A DNA stretch of 64,000 nt, taken from assembly GCA_029260075.1 (NCBI GenBank), contig JAJDDY010000018.1, forward strand, positions 18,680-82,679, written 5' to 3'. The stretch comes from Phycisphaerae bacterium. Lineage in GTDB: Bacteria; Planctomycetota; Phycisphaerae; UBA1845. Below, piece after piece: positions 62,139-64,000 of the stretch. The notes beneath the pieces were generated by a model, which had not been told where the DNA came from, searched no databases, and was given only the letters and a program-made list of their open reading frames with translations. Each line of letters begins with the position of its first letter. Position 1 is the first letter of the stretch. The translations under genes and the position numbers were made by a program.

Positions 62139-64000
62139 ATGCGGTATGCGCAACATCTAGCCGAACGACAACATCGGTCCACACTTCCGTTGCGATTCAG
62201 CACCATGGTGATCTTGGGGCTGGTTGCGGTCCTTTCAGGGTCAGTAGCATCGGTTGTCGCGGCGATCCTTGCGCCGGGCGATATCATCGTCTCCGACGAA
62301 TCGGTGGGCATTTTTCAAGTCGATCCACTTACCGGCAACCGAACACTGTTCTCATCGGGCACCATCGGTACGGGTCCAGCCTACAGCAAATTCAGAGGCG
62401 TCGCGGTCCAGTCTACCACGAGTATCCTGGGAATGAATGAAGGAAGCTTGGAGGTGTTCCGGGTCGATCCGGCCACGGGCAACCGGACCGTGGTTTCCTC
62501 AAACACGGTGGGCACGGGGCAGAACTTCGCGAAGCCCATCGCCATAGACATAGAATCCACGGGTACCATCCTGATTACGGACGAGGGACCCGGAATCCAA
62601 GGGATCCTCCGCATCGACCCGATCACCGGGAACAGGACCGTCGTGTCTTCGTTGACGCTCGGGGTCGGTACGGGTGTCGGGTTTTCCAAGCCGAGAGGAA
62701 TGGCCGTTGAGTCCAGCGGGAGTATTGTGATCACGGACGAGGGCCTCAAATCGGTGGTACGTGTCGATCCTGTCACCGGTAACCGGACTATCGTTTCATC
62801 CACTACCGTTGGCACCGGAACGGCCTTCAACAAAGTGAACGGGGTCACCATAGAGGCGACGGGTGATATTCTGGTCGTGGACGGTAATCTGCTTGGCATA
62901 TTCCGCGTGGATCCGGTCACAGGCAATCGCACCATCGTTACGTCTCCCACCGTCGGCACGGGCGTCAATTTCGTTAAGGGAAGAGTCATTGGCATCGAGC
63001 CGAACGGGAGCATTCTCGTCGCGGATCGAGATGCTAGCGTCAACGGAGTCATTCGTGTCGATCCTGTTACGGGCAACAGGACGATCATGTCCAATTCCAC
63101 GGTTGGGACTGGCACGAACTTTTCCAGCCCTCGCGGCCTCACGGTGGTTCCGGCGGCCGGCGGCGTCTGTGGCGACGGGACCACCGACGTCGGCGAGGAT
63201 TGCGACGACGGGAACACCGTCTCCGGCGACTGCTGTTCGTCGACGTGCCTCTTCGAGGCCCTCGGCTCCGCTTGCAGCGATGGAAACGCGTGCACGGTCA
63301 CGGATACGTGCGACGGAGGTGGCCTGTGTGTACCCGGTGGCGCCGCCGTCTGCACGGGTACTGGTGATCAGTGCAACGCGGACAGTACGTGCGATCCGGC
63401 CGGACTGGAAGGCAACTGCGACACAGTCGGCGCGACCATCAACGAAGGATTGACGTGCAACGATGGGCTTGCGTGTAATCAGGGTGAGACTTGCCAGCTT
63501 GGTCTATGTAGTGGAGGCGCGGCCACGGTATGCACGGGTACCGGTGATCAGTGCAACGCGGACAGTACGTGCGATCCGGCGGGCCTTGAGGGTAACTGCG
63601 ACACAGTCGGCGCGACGATCAACGAAGGCCTCGCTTGTGACGACGGCCTTGCGTGTAATCAGGGTGAGACTTGTCAGCTTGGTTTATGTACTGGAGGCGC
63701 GGCCACGGTCTGCACGGGTACCGGTGATCAGTGTAACGCGGATAGTACGTGCGATCCGGCCGGACTGGAAGGCAACTGCGACACAGTCGGCGCGACGATC
63801 AACGAAGGACTCGCTTGTGATGACGGTCTAGCTTGCAATCAAGGTGAAACTTGCCAAGTGGGTCTGTGTACCGGAGGTGCGCCTACGGTTTGCACGGGTA
63901 CCGGCGATCAATGCAATGCGGACAGTACGTGCGATCCGGCCGGCCTGGAAGGCAACTGCGATACCGCTGGTGCGACCATAAACGAAGGCCTCGCTTGTGA
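62139..64000 (+). CDS. secreted six-unit propeller protein with cysteine-rich tandem repeats, cut by right edge
   Basis: The frame is open from ATG 62139 (GGAGGGGGAAG upstream) to the window end; about 620 codons are seen and the C-terminus is missing. A signal peptide (MVILGLVAVLSGSVASVVAA) is followed by six units of about 49 residues with the theme VDPVTGNRTIVSS, TVGTG and G[ST]ILV.D, resembling NHL/SMP-30-like propeller blades. Then comes CGDGTTDVGEDCDDGNTVSG, a myxococcal-type cysteine-rich repeat. After it, a 60-residue unit (CNADSTCDPAGLEGNCDT; DDGLACNQGETCQLGLCTGG) repeats to the edge. It shares its cysteine-rich style, not its propeller, with the 29.6-49.4 kb cluster. Confidence 0.87.
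   Translation, partial: MRYAQHLAERQHRSTLPLRFSTMVILGLVAVLSGSVASVVAAILAPGDIIVSDESVGIFQVDPLTGNRTLFSSGTIGTGPAYSKFRGVAVQSTTSILGMNEGSLEVFRVDPATGNRTVVSSNTVGTGQNFAKPIAIDIESTGTILITDEGPGIQGILRIDPITGNRTVVSSLTLGVGTGVGFSKPRGMAVESSGSIVITDEGLKSVVRVDPVTGNRTIVSSTTVGTGTAFNKVNGVTIEATGDILVVDGNLLGIFRVDPVTGNRTIVTSPTVGTGVNFVKGRVIGIEPNGSILVADRDASVNGVIRVDPVTGNRTIMSNSTVGTGTNFSSPRGLTVVPAAGGVCGDGTTDVGEDCDDGNTVSGDCCSSTCLFEALGSACSDGNACTVTDTCDGGGLCVPGGAAVCTGTGDQCNADSTCDPAGLEGNCDTVGATINEGLTCNDGLACNQGETCQLGLCSGGAATVCTGTGDQCNADSTCDPAGLEGNCDTVGATINEGLACDDGLACNQGETCQLGLCTGGAATVCTGTGDQCNADSTCDPAGLEGNCDTVGATINEGLACDDGLACNQGETCQVGLCTGGAPTVCTGTGDQCNADSTCDPAGLEGNCDTAGATINEGLAC
63351..64000 (+). repeat. 180-bp coding tandem repeat, about 3.6 units visible
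   Basis: Units start at 63351, 63531, 63711 and 63891 with TGCACGGGTA in each. The spacing is exactly 180 bp and the units differ by few, mostly silent or conservative, bases. The array runs out of the window, so its copy number is unknown. Confidence 0.95.

Noticed and set aside
62381..63355. A 324-codon minus-strand open frame over the propeller gene
   Set aside because: It is a Thr/Pro/Val-rich mirror of the repeated plus-strand coding sequence, which has a signal peptide and good ribosome binding site.
63351..64000. CRISPR or assembly artefact at the right edge
   Set aside because: The unit is 180 bp and fully coding with small differences between units. An assembly artefact cannot be excluded, but the differences argue against simple duplication.
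1..64000. tRNA, rRNA or riboswitch genes
   Set aside because: No recognisable cloverleaf, rRNA segment or conserved riboswitch core was found on reading both strands; a covariance-model search would be decisive.

Overview
The window reads as a chromosomal segment of a high-GC Planctomycetota bacterium, probably Phycisphaerae-like. This is an inference from gene content; no rRNA or tRNA is present. The supporting signs are a PEP-CTERM protein beside exosortase-associated sugar-transferase and FemAB genes, a run of very large secreted proteins with cohesin-like N-termini and dockerin-like C-termini, an ASPIC/UnbV protein paired with a TPR protein, three consecutive SPFH (HflK/HflC-type) genes beside an ABC exporter, and many short intergenic palindromes.

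Layout. 1-9.8 kb: a membrane-remodelling block, mostly on the minus strand: a TPR membrane protein cut by the left edge, an ABC-2 permease and its ATPase, three SPFH proteins, and a divergent second ABC-2 permease. 9.9-11.4 kb: a secreted esterase. 11.4-17.2 kb: a translationally coupled minus-strand operon, thrC-dapB, followed by two paralogous GT39-type membrane glycosyltransferases. 17.5-23.6 kb: an HExxH-containing protein, a SRAP (yedK) gene, and an ASPIC/UnbV plus TPR pair. 23.7-28.7 kb: an exopolysaccharide/PEP-CTERM accessory operon (PaaK-like ligase, FemAB, Stp1-type glycosyltransferase) and a PEP-CTERM protein. 29.6-52.1 kb: seven secreted multidomain proteins, six on the plus strand and one on the minus strand. 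They share cohesin-like, Ig-like, cysteine-rich and dockerin-like modules in shuffled orders. 52.5-61.3 kb: housekeeping and mixed genes on the minus strand: sulfotransferase, tyrA (chorismate mutase plus prephenate dehydrogenase), a c-type cytochrome, fbaB, a class III aminotransferase, and a PBP4-type carboxypeptidase. 62.1 kb to the right edge: another secreted protein, with a six-unit propeller and a nearly perfect 180-bp tandem repeat, cut by the window edge.

How they work together. The secreted cluster looks like a locally duplicated toolkit for the cell surface or matrix. The same modules recur in different combinations in adjacent genes, and a matching cohesin/dockerin logic could let the products bind one another or calcium-dependent partners. 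The Stp1/FemAB/PaaK-like genes and the PEP-CTERM protein suggest a sorting and polysaccharide system active at the same envelope.

Three short repeat families run through the window: (1) a MITE-like element of about 150-170 bp with CTAGTG...CACTAG ends; (2) a REP-like hairpin around GCCGGTGCCACACTT; (3) a 22-28 bp palindrome that has entered the coding sequences of thrC and the Stp1-type glycosyltransferase in one consistent reading frame, much like Rickettsia palindromic elements. The repeat invasion of genes, the shuffled secreted modules (one of which I cannot name), and the Ig-like array with a covarying cysteine pair are the most notable observations.
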